Positions 44,700-55,582 of a stretch of 64,000 nucleotides of DNA are shown here, piece by piece. Source of the DNA: Coprinellus micaceus (taxonomy: Eukaryota; Basidiomycota; Agaricomycetes; Agaricales; Psathyrellaceae). The stretch covers positions 1,860,001-1,924,000 of the forward strand of contig OX596346.1 in assembly GCA_951394405.1 (NCBI GenBank). Reading direction: 5' to 3'. Below the pieces are notes generated by a model. That model made no database searches. It had not been told where the DNA came from and saw only the letters and a list, made by a program, of their open reading frames with translations. The translations under genes and the position numbers were made by a program. Each line of letters opens with the position of its first letter. Positions within the stretch are counted from its first letter, which is position 1.

Positions 44700-47629
44700 C
44701 GGCTCAACTCTCTGCTGTCGCCGTCACTGGGGCGTTCTAGTTCTTCACCTGCTGGTCTAAAGTGGACAAAGGCCCCGCCTACCCAGCCTTCCTCTCTGTC
44801 GTGTCACCAATCGCTGCTCTCGGGATGACGATCATGGACGCTTCTACAGGGCCCCTCACAGGATTCTTCTCGATCGCTGGCCTTACCTGTAACCCGGCCA
44901 CGTGGTGTCTCCGAACGCGTCCATGCATACCACGCCACTTCGAGTGGTGCGATGGGGACTCGGCATCCTATGGTCTTTCCTATATGGTTATAGGGACGCG
45001 CCGTCACCCTATGCACTGGAGACGTAAAGCCGACAGCTGTCAATTTCGCTTTGACTCACCGAGGTCGTCTTCTTGACATCTGTCACAAACGGTGGCAGGG
45101 CGCTTCCACCGGTGGGGTATGGCTACGCTTCATAAACGCTCGAGTGCCTTTGGGTCCTGGCTCCCTCGTCCGAGTCAATATCAGGTCCTTGTTGTCAGGC
45201 GGGCTAGCGTTTCAAAAGTCGTCGCCTTTTTTCGCTGGGCGACAAGCTCGCTGCCCATAAGTGCACGTTCAGGTTCCTGATTCCCCCGGATCCGAAACGG
45301 ACTGGGCCTTTGGCTCTCCCATCTTTCGTACCGTCCGTCGTATGGATGAAGTGCGTCCACCTAGTCGTGCGAGTCTACCTAGGCGTGTACTTTCAATGGC
45401 TCCGGTTTCAGAACTCCTCCAATAGCGTCGGACACACACCACAGGGATGAGGCTGCATTCATACCCCTGTTTTCTAGACCTGATCCACCCGTTGCTCTCC
45501 AGCGCGGCGTTGAAGGCGAACAACGTGCCTGGAACCCGCGGGGGAAGCTTGACGCTCAGTATGCTGGCGTTCCTTGTCCTTGGTGAGGGCAACTCTGCTC
45601 GAGGCGTTCTCGGCGGACACGTTCCTCAACTGACCTGAGGTAGATCGAGTTTCGCCCAGTTTGGCTTTCCTTTTCTCCTCGTTGGGAACGGGTCGGTGGG
45701 TCGACTCCAAGGCGTTTAGGCTGTTATCGCGATGATCTATGAACGCGGCACTACTATGTGCCTACCCGAGCACGATAAACGGGTTCGTGCATACGGTTGC
45801 GATGGCAATGGCCCAAGTTGCCGGAGCTCCTGTGCACTACCTCTCTCCCTCGTTGGATCCCCGTGTGTGCATTTTCGCCCCTTCTCCCGTCGACGTCGAC
45901 ACCTCCCAGGATTCCGAGTCGGCAGTCGATGCGGCCGCCTTCGAGACGGCTCTAGCTCTGCATCCCACTAGTAAACAAACGGGATTGGGACCAGGGACAA
46001 ACGCGGTGAAGGTGTGCTGGGACCAACGAGGTCAGCTTCGGCACAAACGACGCACTGCCTTGCTATAGGTTCACCTGTAATCGCCCTTCTGTGCCTGGAC
46101 CCCGCACGAGTGTGCATGAATCGCAACTTTTACCCCTGTTTTTCAGCCTCGACCTTGAATTCCTATGGGGTAATCATGGGCGCGTTCGTGCGTATCCAAG
46201 AGACCCCTTTACATCTGTCGATAATATTAATGCAACTCGGCGTCAGGTTAACTCCATCGCTTGGAGTCACCGGTCCCTGACTTCTCCAGCCGCGCCGGTG
46301 GAAATTCTACTTCAACACAAATGAATGGAGCCGAGTGTCGTTTTTCTTTCTGAAAAATTTCTGTATAATCTACCTTTCGGGAGTTTGCCGAGAGACCCTC
46401 ACTTTAGAGTTTAGCAGCTGCTGGGTACTGTTTTCTATCCTCGGGTCCTCGTCTGCAACGTGCCGCACGCAACCCCACTTCTAGTGTGACGCCGCCGCCG
46501 CCGATCTCAGTCTATAATATACTTCTTGGGCTTCGCCTTTGGCCATCGGCTTCTAGGCTCTTCGAATCCAGTCCCGGTTGGACCACTGATCACCGCGCTG
46601 CGGCTACCTTATTCTGGGTATCTGCCCCACTCGTGTTCTTTGTTCGAAACTACCATTCACACTGTTCTCTCTGTGGGCGCCATGGGCGATGCCGCGATGG
46701 TGCCTCGCCTTGTACCAAACTAGAGAGTCAAGGTTGTACTTGCACTTCCACCGGCGCTTCGATTGGATGATATGAAGACGTATACACGCCTTGTATTTCA
46801 TATGCTTATGGTTATTGGTGACAAGGGCTCCTTGGTTGCTATGTTATCATTGACACACGCCAATGTCCACTTTAAGACCCTCCCGATGACGCCGGTATGA
46901 AAAACTTTCCGAAGTGTCCCCTGAGGGCCGGCTATCTGGTATACACAGCGAGATGAGCTACAGCGGTTACGACCAGTGGGTACCGCGCCCCCATTCTGAC
47001 CTCGACCGCGCTCTGCGGCTCTTGGCAGGGCCAGCGACCAACAAGATCGTTGCCCTCTCTGCCAGTGTGCAGCGTAGTTGCCCTATGGCTGTTGCGCTGG
47101 CCATTTCGGCTCTATGTTCACGCCACTCTTGGTACCCCCTGTTGTCGAACTTCCTAGAACCAAGGCCCCGTTACCCCATTCCACACCCACCTCGAGGACG
47201 AATCTCAGGCCGCCGCATCACAGTGGTAACATAGGAAATCATCTCCCGATTCATTTTTTGTCGACGACCATAGCCTGAGATAGTGGACTTAGCCTCAATA
47301 TTGACTCGTCATGCAATCCTTAATCAAGACACGGGAAGGAGTTCAGGATTCTCAAAATCGAACCACTTCGTGAAAATGTGTAATCTAGTGGAGGGTCGTA
47401 CGGTGTTACACCATTACTGGCACGGGCGCTTATCCGGCGATCAAATGCGAGGATCGGTTTCTTAGCGACGGGGCGCGGTCCCTGCTTCTTATATATTGAG
47501 TGGTATAAAAGTGTCCGCAGAGGACTCCACACGATTGAACAAGGCCTATTGATCCCAAGAGAGGAAGGAGGAGTATGCTCCGCGATATGAAATCATTCAT
47601 AGATAAGACTAGTAGGTAGGCATCGTAGT
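44700..47629. other. Right-arm sequence without an intact gene
   Basis: Many frames correspond to frames on the other arm, for example 46914-47234 (+) with 12013-12369 (-), sharing motifs such as DQWVP-PHSDL and RSC-M. All are short or interrupted. The GCC-type trinucleotide run at about 46488-46503 matches 14727-14742. Confidence 0.4.
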
Positions 47630-48773
47630 CTAGGAAATATGACTAAGGAGATCGAGGGCAGAAGGCCTGTGTACGGGGTCAGACCTCCAACATCCTTCAA
47701 CGATGCTCCAGACCCTGTCCGTCAAACCAAAGTCAGTGTACGCGCGACTGCCTCCAGCAGGCCTCTCGGGACGTTCGTTACGGTCAACTACCTGAGTCAC
47801 AAGGAGTGCCTGCGCCACGTGGGCAGGATGAGCCCTGTTGGCCGTGTTACGTGTGAACGGGGCTATCCCGATGAGCAACTATGAGGGAGCGGGGATGGGT
47901 GAGCTCGGATGGCGGGTGTATGTCGATGGACGCTCACCTCATATGCGAAGCAACCGAAGGCGTAAATATCAGCCTCCTGTGTCAGACTTGCGGCTCCACC
48001 ACTCCGAAAGGATTGAAGGAGTTCTGGTGCCATATACGCGAGGGCGTGAATCGACGGACTGGGAATGGGACGGAATGCCAAACTTGGGTCTTCAATGCGG
48101 AAGTTCTCGAAATTAGAGAGATAAAGGCTGCCTGCGGCGTCGACGACGAAGCTGTCAACACGTACGGAGCCGACTACTAGTCCTTTAGAGTGTACGTTTT
48201 TGACGATTTCCGATGCTTCCTGGACCTATTGTTAACGAGGAGAGGTGCGCATGCAATATGCCAAGGATCAGTCAACTGATAGAAGCAGGAACGGGGCTGG
48301 ACGCACAAGCAATTTACGGTTGACACTTGAGTTGGCCGCGAGGTGTTCCCCGAGTCGCATGTAATGGTATGGTGCCTCCACCAAAAACATCCGATTGCCA
48401 AGCTCGTCACCACTGTGGTAGATGCCCACTACTGGGATGTGCTTTGGAGTCTCGTGCTGGCTGCGTAGAGTCGCTTCTGAGATGAGCGCCTGGAGTGAAC
48501 GAACGTGGTGAGTATGATGCTCCGTAGGCACAGTGAAAGACGTCGACCAGTGCTACGTACAGAGCGAACGTCGATACCCGCTTCAGTATGACGACTAAGC
48601 TGCCGTTTCTCGATGAAACGAGCGGGTTCGGCTCTCCAGAATCCAGAGTAGACATTTGTAATAGCATCGAGGCAGCGTAGGCTGGCCAAATCAATTTGGA
48701 CCTCACTATCGGCAATAGGCATGGTGTGTGCTGAGAAAGGCATAGTGGATGAAGGTTTTCCGGCTGGTGGCAA
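47630..48773 (-). CDS. Pseudokinase-like protein, copy K5 (intact)
   Basis: Four exons (48561-48773, 48307-48489, 47938-48225, 47630-47878) give 310 residues, all phase 0, with exons 2 and 3 of the standard 183 and 288 nt. LVVGSVRVDSFVV replaces HRD and LSNFENF replaces DFG. YMAPELL, DIYAFGCFAYE, VDRNERPERP, VWSIVEGCW and HRPSALDLL are all present. A TATA-like box (48831-48840) lies about 60 bp upstream. The intact state contrasts with its decayed counterpart K3. A start at 48743 is possible. Confidence 0.87.
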
Positions 48774-48830
48774 AAGTGATGAAACAGAAGTAAGGGAGAT
48801 GATACTGGGTTGTCGAAAACAACGCCCTAT

Positions 48831-48840
48831 CTTTTATATG
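48831..48840 (-). promoter_or_regulatory. TATA-like box of pseudokinase K5
   Basis: CATATAAAAG on the minus strand, 58-67 bp before the K5 start codon. Confidence 0.5.
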
Positions 48841-49517
48841 ATACTGTAGCCCTAGTATGCGAATGTACTCGTTCATTGGGCCCTATATTGTCCGTACGTC
48901 TAGAGCGTCAGGGTCGATCTATTCCCGTGAAACTGATCATAAAATAGTCTTCAGTCCCGGAAAGGAAGCAGATAACCGGGCGTTGCTCACCGGCTTTCAT
49001 CTCAGTTAGAGCGCCATAAAGGAGTCGATATCGTAAATATGGGACGCTCGGCGCGAGCGACTGCTCCGCCGATGAAGTCCACCTGAGCATCGCAACCCAG
49101 CCCTTTTGCGCTGCCCACCGTCCACCTTGCAGCTTTCTTGCCTAGAGCCCACCAGGTGGTGATCGGGGAGGGGTGGTCGTACCCTCCAGGACCTGGTGTT
49201 TGTGCTGGGCCATATGGTCGTAGCGTGGGCTGACGGGGATTACGTATGGAGATCGTCAAGGACAACGACAAAATAATACACCTACATTCTTCGATAAATG
49301 GGGAGAACTTCCAGAGATCCAGAACTGACAGGCATCGCCATGATCGCCCATGCCTTGGACGCCGACGAAACGAGATCTCATATGATCCTTGTCATCGCAC
49401 GCGCCCGAAAGGCGGGTTTCAAGACATATTCCCAGTTTCCCTTGGCGCCACCCTCACGTTTTATCTGGTCGCACTGTGCGCCGCTCATCGTTACCTCGAG
49501 CTGTAAGCAGATCATTT
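48841..49517. other. Right-arm spacer with the Tc1-like empty site
   Basis: Contains the uninterrupted counterpart of the Tc1-like insertion site (around 49329). No gene was recognised. Confidence 0.5.
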
Positions 49518-50531
49518 TTGTTTAAACATTGGCCTATGCCATAGGAAACCCTGGTTAAAGTTTAAACCAAGGTTAAACCCTCCCGAGCGTTTAAACTCGA
49601 TTTCGACTTTCTCACACTAGTACGATTAGATTAGATTAAGTACAGTTAAGCGCCCAAAGGCTTGGTTTAAACCAGTCGGCCACGTCACGGTGGTCCCGGA
49701 GCACGACGGCGGGATCTTAGACTCCCAGTGAATAGGCATGATTTATGCAGACATTATATGAAATCCAACGATAAATAGTATACGTACATACACCGTCTAG
49801 AAAATGTAAGTAATTTGGAACGGGTCGATAAGACCTCATCCGTACGATTCCCATCGTCGCTTTGATGGACCACTGACACAAGTCAGCATCACACCTGGGA
49901 CAGGGGACCACCTACCACGTCTATCCTACCCATTGGTGTGGGAGGGAAGGAAAGGAGGGATGATTATCGCCCTTGAAGTCGCCACGTTTATATATCTTCG
50001 GCTGTTTGGCCCGGCTTGCCACTCTCACGTGTCTGACACGTCGAACGCGTGGCCAAGGCCTAACACAACCAAACAATCAACAGAGGAAGGGCATATATAA
50101 GGCGAGCATTCATGAATTAAATTCCTAAGTCCCCTCTTTCCCTTACCACCACCTGGGCTTCGTCGCTCACCGGGTAGTGGTGGCGGTGCTAGCAGGGTCG
50201 GGTTTAAACACCGGTGTTCTCCCGATCATGATGGTTGGGCGTTGCGCGACACCCGCCGGTGGTCCTCCTCATCGGGGAGTGGTAAGATATGTGCATAGTC
50301 AGTATTTAGAGTAATAAATTTACGGGGGTTTGAACCATTCTTTGGGCGCTTAAACCCCTGGTTTAAACACCATGGTTTAACTGAGCAAGGGTTAAACTGT
50401 ACCGTCCGGGCCTTTTCAAAAGGTGAGCGGAAAGGGCCAATACACACCCAGGGTATCCCAGAAGGTTTAACCCAACAGCAGGTTTAAACTTTAACCGGGT
50501 TTTGCTATGGCATAGGGAAATGTTTAAACAA
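49518..50531. mobile_element. TTTAAAC-rich TIR element (about 1.0 kb)
   Basis: The ends TTGTTTAAACATT (49518) and AATGTTTAAACAA (to 50531) are inverted, and similarity continues for about 50 bp, including CCTATGCCATAGG/C, GGTTAAAGTTTAAACC. GTTTAAAC or close variants recur through the interior. No transposase frame and no clear target duplication were seen; ATCAT occurs near both ends. Related TTTAAA-rich blocks lie at 8979-9010 and 9295-9330. Confidence 0.65.
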
Positions 50532-51009
50532 TAATCATCTCAATTCTTAGAGCCAGAAGGGAGGGGCCTGACTTGAAGAAAGGAAACTCCTTGGTCCCGC
50601 TGGCACGGACGTTGAACTTCGGGTCCCTTGGCTACGACCTGAAGGGGACTCGATCTATTTAAGGCTTAAACCTTGTTTTAAGCGCCCAGCACCGGTGTTT
50701 GCCGCTTTGCGTGATAAAGTTGGGGGTTTCCAAGTTGGGGCACAGCTTCTCAGAAAAGGGGCTTCCCGAATGGGGGTTCTTTCTTCACCCCCTTCACCGT
50801 CACTCTCTACGAGCCGATCTACCCTCGATGAAAAAGGCGCCCATGGCACCCTTCTAGTCAACTTCGAATGGACTGGAAGTGATGAAAATATCTATTCACA
50901 GAACGCTGGCGGAACAGAGGTAAGAATCAGATTGCATGACATACACGAGCAGAGAACAGGGGAATGGAAACATGGTGGGGTGGTAATAGACCAAGCTACA
51001 TGCTGCACC

Positions 51010-51794
51010 TCAAAGCAGGCGACGTAGAAGGTCCACCGCGGAAGGCCTAGTGGCAGGAGCGGGGGTCCAGCACTCTTCGATCATATCCCAGACTCCATCA
51101 GTAAGCCCGGAATGAGCTTGCACATCTCCACCCGGACCGGGCCTCTCTTGGCGCTCATTGCGGTCAATGACTGCAGCGATTAGCTCGACTTGTGCCATTT
51201 GTGGAGTGTGCCTTGCGTCTGGTACGAACGGGGCCTTGCCTGCGAACAACTATAAGGTGCGTGAGTCTCGGTCAGCCTGAAGACACTTCAATACTAAATG
51301 CACCTTGTAAGCAAAGCATCCTATAGAGTACGTGTCCGTTTCTCTAGCCAGGGCCACGAGTCCATTGTTCCTGAGGGAATTGAGGAGCTCAGGAGCCACA
51401 AAAGCCATCGCGGCGGCAGAGACCCCATTAATGGGACGGAAGGGGATATTTGGGTCTTCCATACGCATGGCCTCAAACGCCGATAAGAAGAGCCTGCCTG
51501 AAGCGTCGACGACAAAGCTTTTTGATCGGACGATGCCAAGGATAAGGCCCCTGGAGTGGAGGTCCACGATGATTGCCAGGGCCTGCCTGAACTGCGGAAG
51601 TTATATTGAGGTGAGCTCGGCCTGGACGAATTCCTTGGGAGACAAGAAATTATATAACACACCAACAGTCTACGATCTGCACCTTGGTTAGCTACCAGGT
51701 GCTCTTGGAGCCCGACATAGCGATAGGGCGCTTCCACAAGGAAAACCTTGTTCCCAAGAGAGGCACCTCCTTCATCAGGGTTTTTCGCCATCAC
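51010..51794 (-). pseudogene. Pseudokinase-like gene, copy K6, 5'-truncated
   Basis: Exon 3 (51304-51591) and exon 4 (51010-51249) are complete and open, and exon 2 is present only from about 51772 down to 51663. The counterpart of exon 1 and the first half of exon 2 is missing because the duplication arm ends there. A short frame runs on to an ATG at 51794, so a shortened product is possible. HRD is replaced by LILGIVRSKSF, DFG by LSAFEAM, and the APE motif reads FVAPELL. Closest to K2 (for example PFVPDARHTPQMAQVEL is shared), consistent with the arm pairing. Confidence 0.75.
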
Positions 51795-53024
51795 TGATAT
51801 AGCCAGATGGCTCCGACCGGACCTTTGCGAGCCTGCTTCCTCATGATCAATCTGATACTGGTCTGACCATTCACCACCAGAAATTACCTAGGATTCCCAG
51901 ACCACTGCAAGACCGCATATTCTGGCACACTTTAAGAGCAAACACCTGTTCTGCATCATCTTTGGCGCAACTCAACCCCCACACGACAACCTAGCCGGGG
52001 CTGTCTTGAACAACTGTGTTGGATCGGAACGGATCCGGTGAAACTATTTGAAGTTGGACTCGGCGAACTACTTCATCCCATGTCCTAAGTCCTTGGGCGC
52101 GCATATCAGAACGGTGGGACTTGAACGCTCCAGTTACCGGTACGCAAAATACCCGGACTGCAACAGTGTATGCGGACCTAAACAGCGAGTGGCGGAACAA
52201 GGGATTTAGGGCTTCAGGCGTGATAACCATGGAGGCGCACCGGCATGGTAGGGGCTGACTGCTGCCCTCGTGTAAACTCAAACATGCTGGGAGGTGGACC
52301 GGGATCTCATTCTGAAAATTGCGTGCGGTCGTGATAGCCAGTAGCAGTGTTGTAGTACGAGATGAAGAAGAACCTGAAGGGCTCTCTCCGCGGTCCTGGT
52401 GGATTTGTAACGGTCACAGCGTTGCGCTCGTTTTAGGAGCCCAGGAAGGTGGATCCCCCCGCCATGGCGCCTAAACTGCCAAGGGAATGCTTCCATCATG
52501 ATCCCGAGCTGAACAAATTTGCCACCGCCCCGTCTCCGATCCCTGTACAGTGCACACTATATAGTGGCCAGAAGATATGGTTGAGGCCCGGCGTCATCTA
52601 CCCAGTGGAACTACTCCGCCGAACCAGCTCCGGCAGACAGCAACCATCGACTCGGTGTCCTAGGGCCAAAGCTACCTGGTAATTCACACTCCGAAACGTG
52701 GTGGGCGCTAATCGCCATGAGACGCGTCGCGCCATCGTAGGTTTCTGCTACGACTCCCACATACTTCAAAATTCCTCAACCTGCCACGTCGTGCCATGTT
52801 TGGACAGGCTAGTGCTGAGGCTACACCCACAGTGTCATGGTGACGCAAGCTCAGATAAGTCCATAATCGTTCGCCTCAGCGAAAACATGAAAACCGTACT
52901 CGTTCAAGGAAACAGGCTCCGTGTATGATTGAATATGTTAGAATAAATTACAGAACTGGTAGAGGACAATGTAGTCCGGAGTTGGGAGGAGGCAGCAGCA
53001 AAGCGCCACACTGGGCCTCGGGGA
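51795..53024. other. Spacer without a recognisable gene
   Basis: Short frames only. It separates the right duplication arm from the F-box cluster. Confidence 0.45.
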
Positions 53025-54846
53025 TCAAGCCGTCATCATAAGATTCCAGGGGGGCATGGCTGAGTGAAGTGCGAAGACTCGCTTTGCACCTACGAGCGTT
53101 TCACCTGTGTTATCAATAAAGCGATGGACTTTGGCTACAACGCGGTGTGTAAATGTCCAGTAGTACAGGACGGCGCGCATTTCGAAAATGCGATCTTCGT
53201 CCGCCTCGACGATGTTGTCGACTTCGAGTCGTTTAAAGTATGGTGCCGGCCTGTTCTCGCCTTTCAAGGGGGTGCACTGGTTAGGTCGGAGTTTTGTTAT
53301 GAGATTACAGGCACATGCTTACTTGAGGAAAAGCGCAGGCTCTCTCCGGAAAGTCGCATTTCAATGAAGCTATCCACCCCTCTTGCGGAAAAATGCGCGT
53401 TCGTTATATGCAGCTTGCGAAGGCGTGGACATGCTAGCCCCACTCCTCCACCGTCTCCCCGAGGAAATGGGTGATAGTCAGAGAGGTCCGGGCGGGCCGA
53501 GGGTCACACAGGCTCTGCAACAAGCGGTCGTCGATGATCGATTCAGCGGTACCCCCCAAGCCGCTGCGATTGGCAACCACGGAACCAGAACATTTCAGAA
53601 CCTGCAAGAGCGGCATCGCTAAGACGCAATCCAGCAGCTCCTCCAAGTTGAGCAATGCCAGGCACTCAAACCGGGTCAGGTGGTGGTGGCTTTCCGTGCG
53701 AAGCCAACGAGTCACCGTCGCAGGGTCGAAGCTTGCAGACCAGTCCATTTTGAACACAAAGCCTGTTAGGTTGGGGCAGGTGAGCGCTGGGAGTAGCGTG
53801 GAGGTATGACATCCGTCGGGGAGTGAGCCGTGGAATGAGAGGTTGAGTTCTTGCAGCGAAATATGACACAGGGCCGGGAGGCGTTGCCCGTCGTCGGAGC
53901 TGGTTCCGCCCTCGTCACGGCTCTTGGGTTCTCTAACACGGCACTGGAATTTAATGATGTTTGGGGCTGCAGTCAGGAATGCATGGGCTGTCTTGACGCA
54001 AAGCGCTGCTTCCCACTCGTCTCTGATCGCCACCTCCTTCAGCTTGCTCCACGATGTGAGGTCGGGAGCGAAGGAGAAGGAGGTTTCTCCGATGGACATG
54101 GCAATCCTGGTCAAGTGTGGGCTTTTCCAGAAGCCGGCCGACGCGAGCAGGCGGGGAGATTGAGCCGATCCAGTGAGAGTTAACCTCGCGAGCTCCGAGA
54201 AATGGGGGGATAAATTGGATAGAAAGGAGAGAAGCCTTGATCGATAGTCGAAGGCGATAGAGAGTTCCGTAATGCGGGGTGCGATGCTGGCGAGGAGGTG
54301 GATAGAATGGGGTTGTGGTGGGGCTTGTATATTGACACCTGGGCCATGGAGTTGGTTTCTAGTCCCGATGACCACCCTCAGCGGGACCTCCGCCGACAAT
54401 TTGTGGTAAAAGAGTACTTGCGCGGGGTTCGCCAGCGATAGGACAACGCCGCTCTCGAGTAGCATGGGGATGCAGTTCCAGAGAAGCGGGGATGAGAGCG
54501 TGACTTCCCTCCAGAACTGGCAGATGTGGGTGATCTTGACAGGTGGCCCGACAAGAATCGCCCCTCGCTCCCCCAGGGACCACAAGGCCGCCTGCTGCAG
54601 TATGACTGACGTGTGCAGACACTGGAATACATGAAGGAGGATTTCATGGGTAAGGTATGTGTTCTGCTGATACTGGTATGAGCAGCGGGGCGAGAGTCGG
54701 ATGTCCTCATCGCGGAGCGGGGAGGGTAGGCTGAGATAGTGTTCGCCAAGCGACCGGCGACCTTCCTCGGTGGAGGTAATGGTTGGGAGAGCAGGAACAC
54801 AATGAGGAGACGACATTTCTGCCAGATGATGGAGGTCAGGAAACAA
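53025..54846 (-). pseudogene. F-box/LRR-like gene A with a C-terminal frameshift
   Basis: The main frame runs from 54846 to 53434 (470 codons). Near residues 65-125 it has an F-box-like segment (THEILLHVFQCLHTS, KITHICQFWREVTLSSPLLW) typical of Agaricomycete F-box proteins. Leu-rich repeats follow (RITELSIAF, LARLTLTGS, LQELNLSFHG). At 53433 a G-run appears one base short, and the frame stops at EEWG. In the next frame the protein continues with LACPRLRKLHITNAHFSARG, then a GT-AG intron (53261-53322) and a last exon to 53025 (PYFKRLEVDNI). That tail aligns with the C-terminus of gene B, so the frameshift is real or a sequencing error. F-box proteins recruit targets to SCF ubiquitin ligases. 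Confidence 0.75.
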
Positions 54847-55582
54847 ACTATAGAGTTAATACCGTATTGTGTGTCGAAATTGCCGCCTTCCTCCGAAGCT
54901 TGTTGAACTGCCAAACTATCCAAGCCCTCGCAACATGATGCGATGTGGGTACTGCCTAGGTTGGTGCCTAAAGTGCAGACACTTCAAGTTAATTCAAATC
55001 CTAAACATGTTTAGGACAGCCTCTCATTCTGAATTTCCCTCCAACGTACGCCACTCGCTGCTCAATTGATCAAGAGACGACTGGGCATTTAGACCGTCTG
55101 ACTGCACACTCACCGTGATTTGGAGAGAATTCTGAGAGGCCTGGAGTTGAGTTCTGGGGAGATGGCGGATGTCTTGCTAGTCTCGGTTCTACTCATGGTA
55201 CTGTACGGCTCGGACTAGTCTGATAAGTTGAACGGCCTGTGAGTGAGTCCCACCAAGTTGTGTTACGTACTATGGATCCTGCTAAGATTGTGAGGGTAAG
55301 ATGTCATCAACGTCATCGGCGTTCGCTACAAGCGCACAAGCAGCAACAACTAAAAGTAGTTAGTGATAATTGATCCCATGACCGCTGTCATCGTACGAGG
55401 TCTCGGGCGCCCAGGCAGAGCGCTGGGCGCTGGGCGCACCTATCCGGTGCCGTCACGGACTCGGATCCGACGTCCGAATTTCGGGGCTTACTCCATTTCA
55501 TAGAATTCCAAGGGATCTGGATCGTTACGGTGGTTGGACTATGGTACAGTCGCAGCTTTGCACAGATATGTATGTATAGGAA
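54847..55582. other. Intergenic region of the F-box cluster
   Basis: No gene recognised. It should contain the promoter of F-box gene A on the minus strand. Confidence 0.5.

Larger units (their letters stand above)
44040..51772 (-). repeat. Right arm of the large inverted segmental duplication
   Basis: Diverged reverse complement of 7881-17279 plus 34252-34925. It lacks the four DNA elements found in the left arm and carries one of its own (49518-50531). It holds K5 and K6. The outer end falls inside exon 2 of K6, which explains the loss of the 5' part of that copy. Confidence 0.8.
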
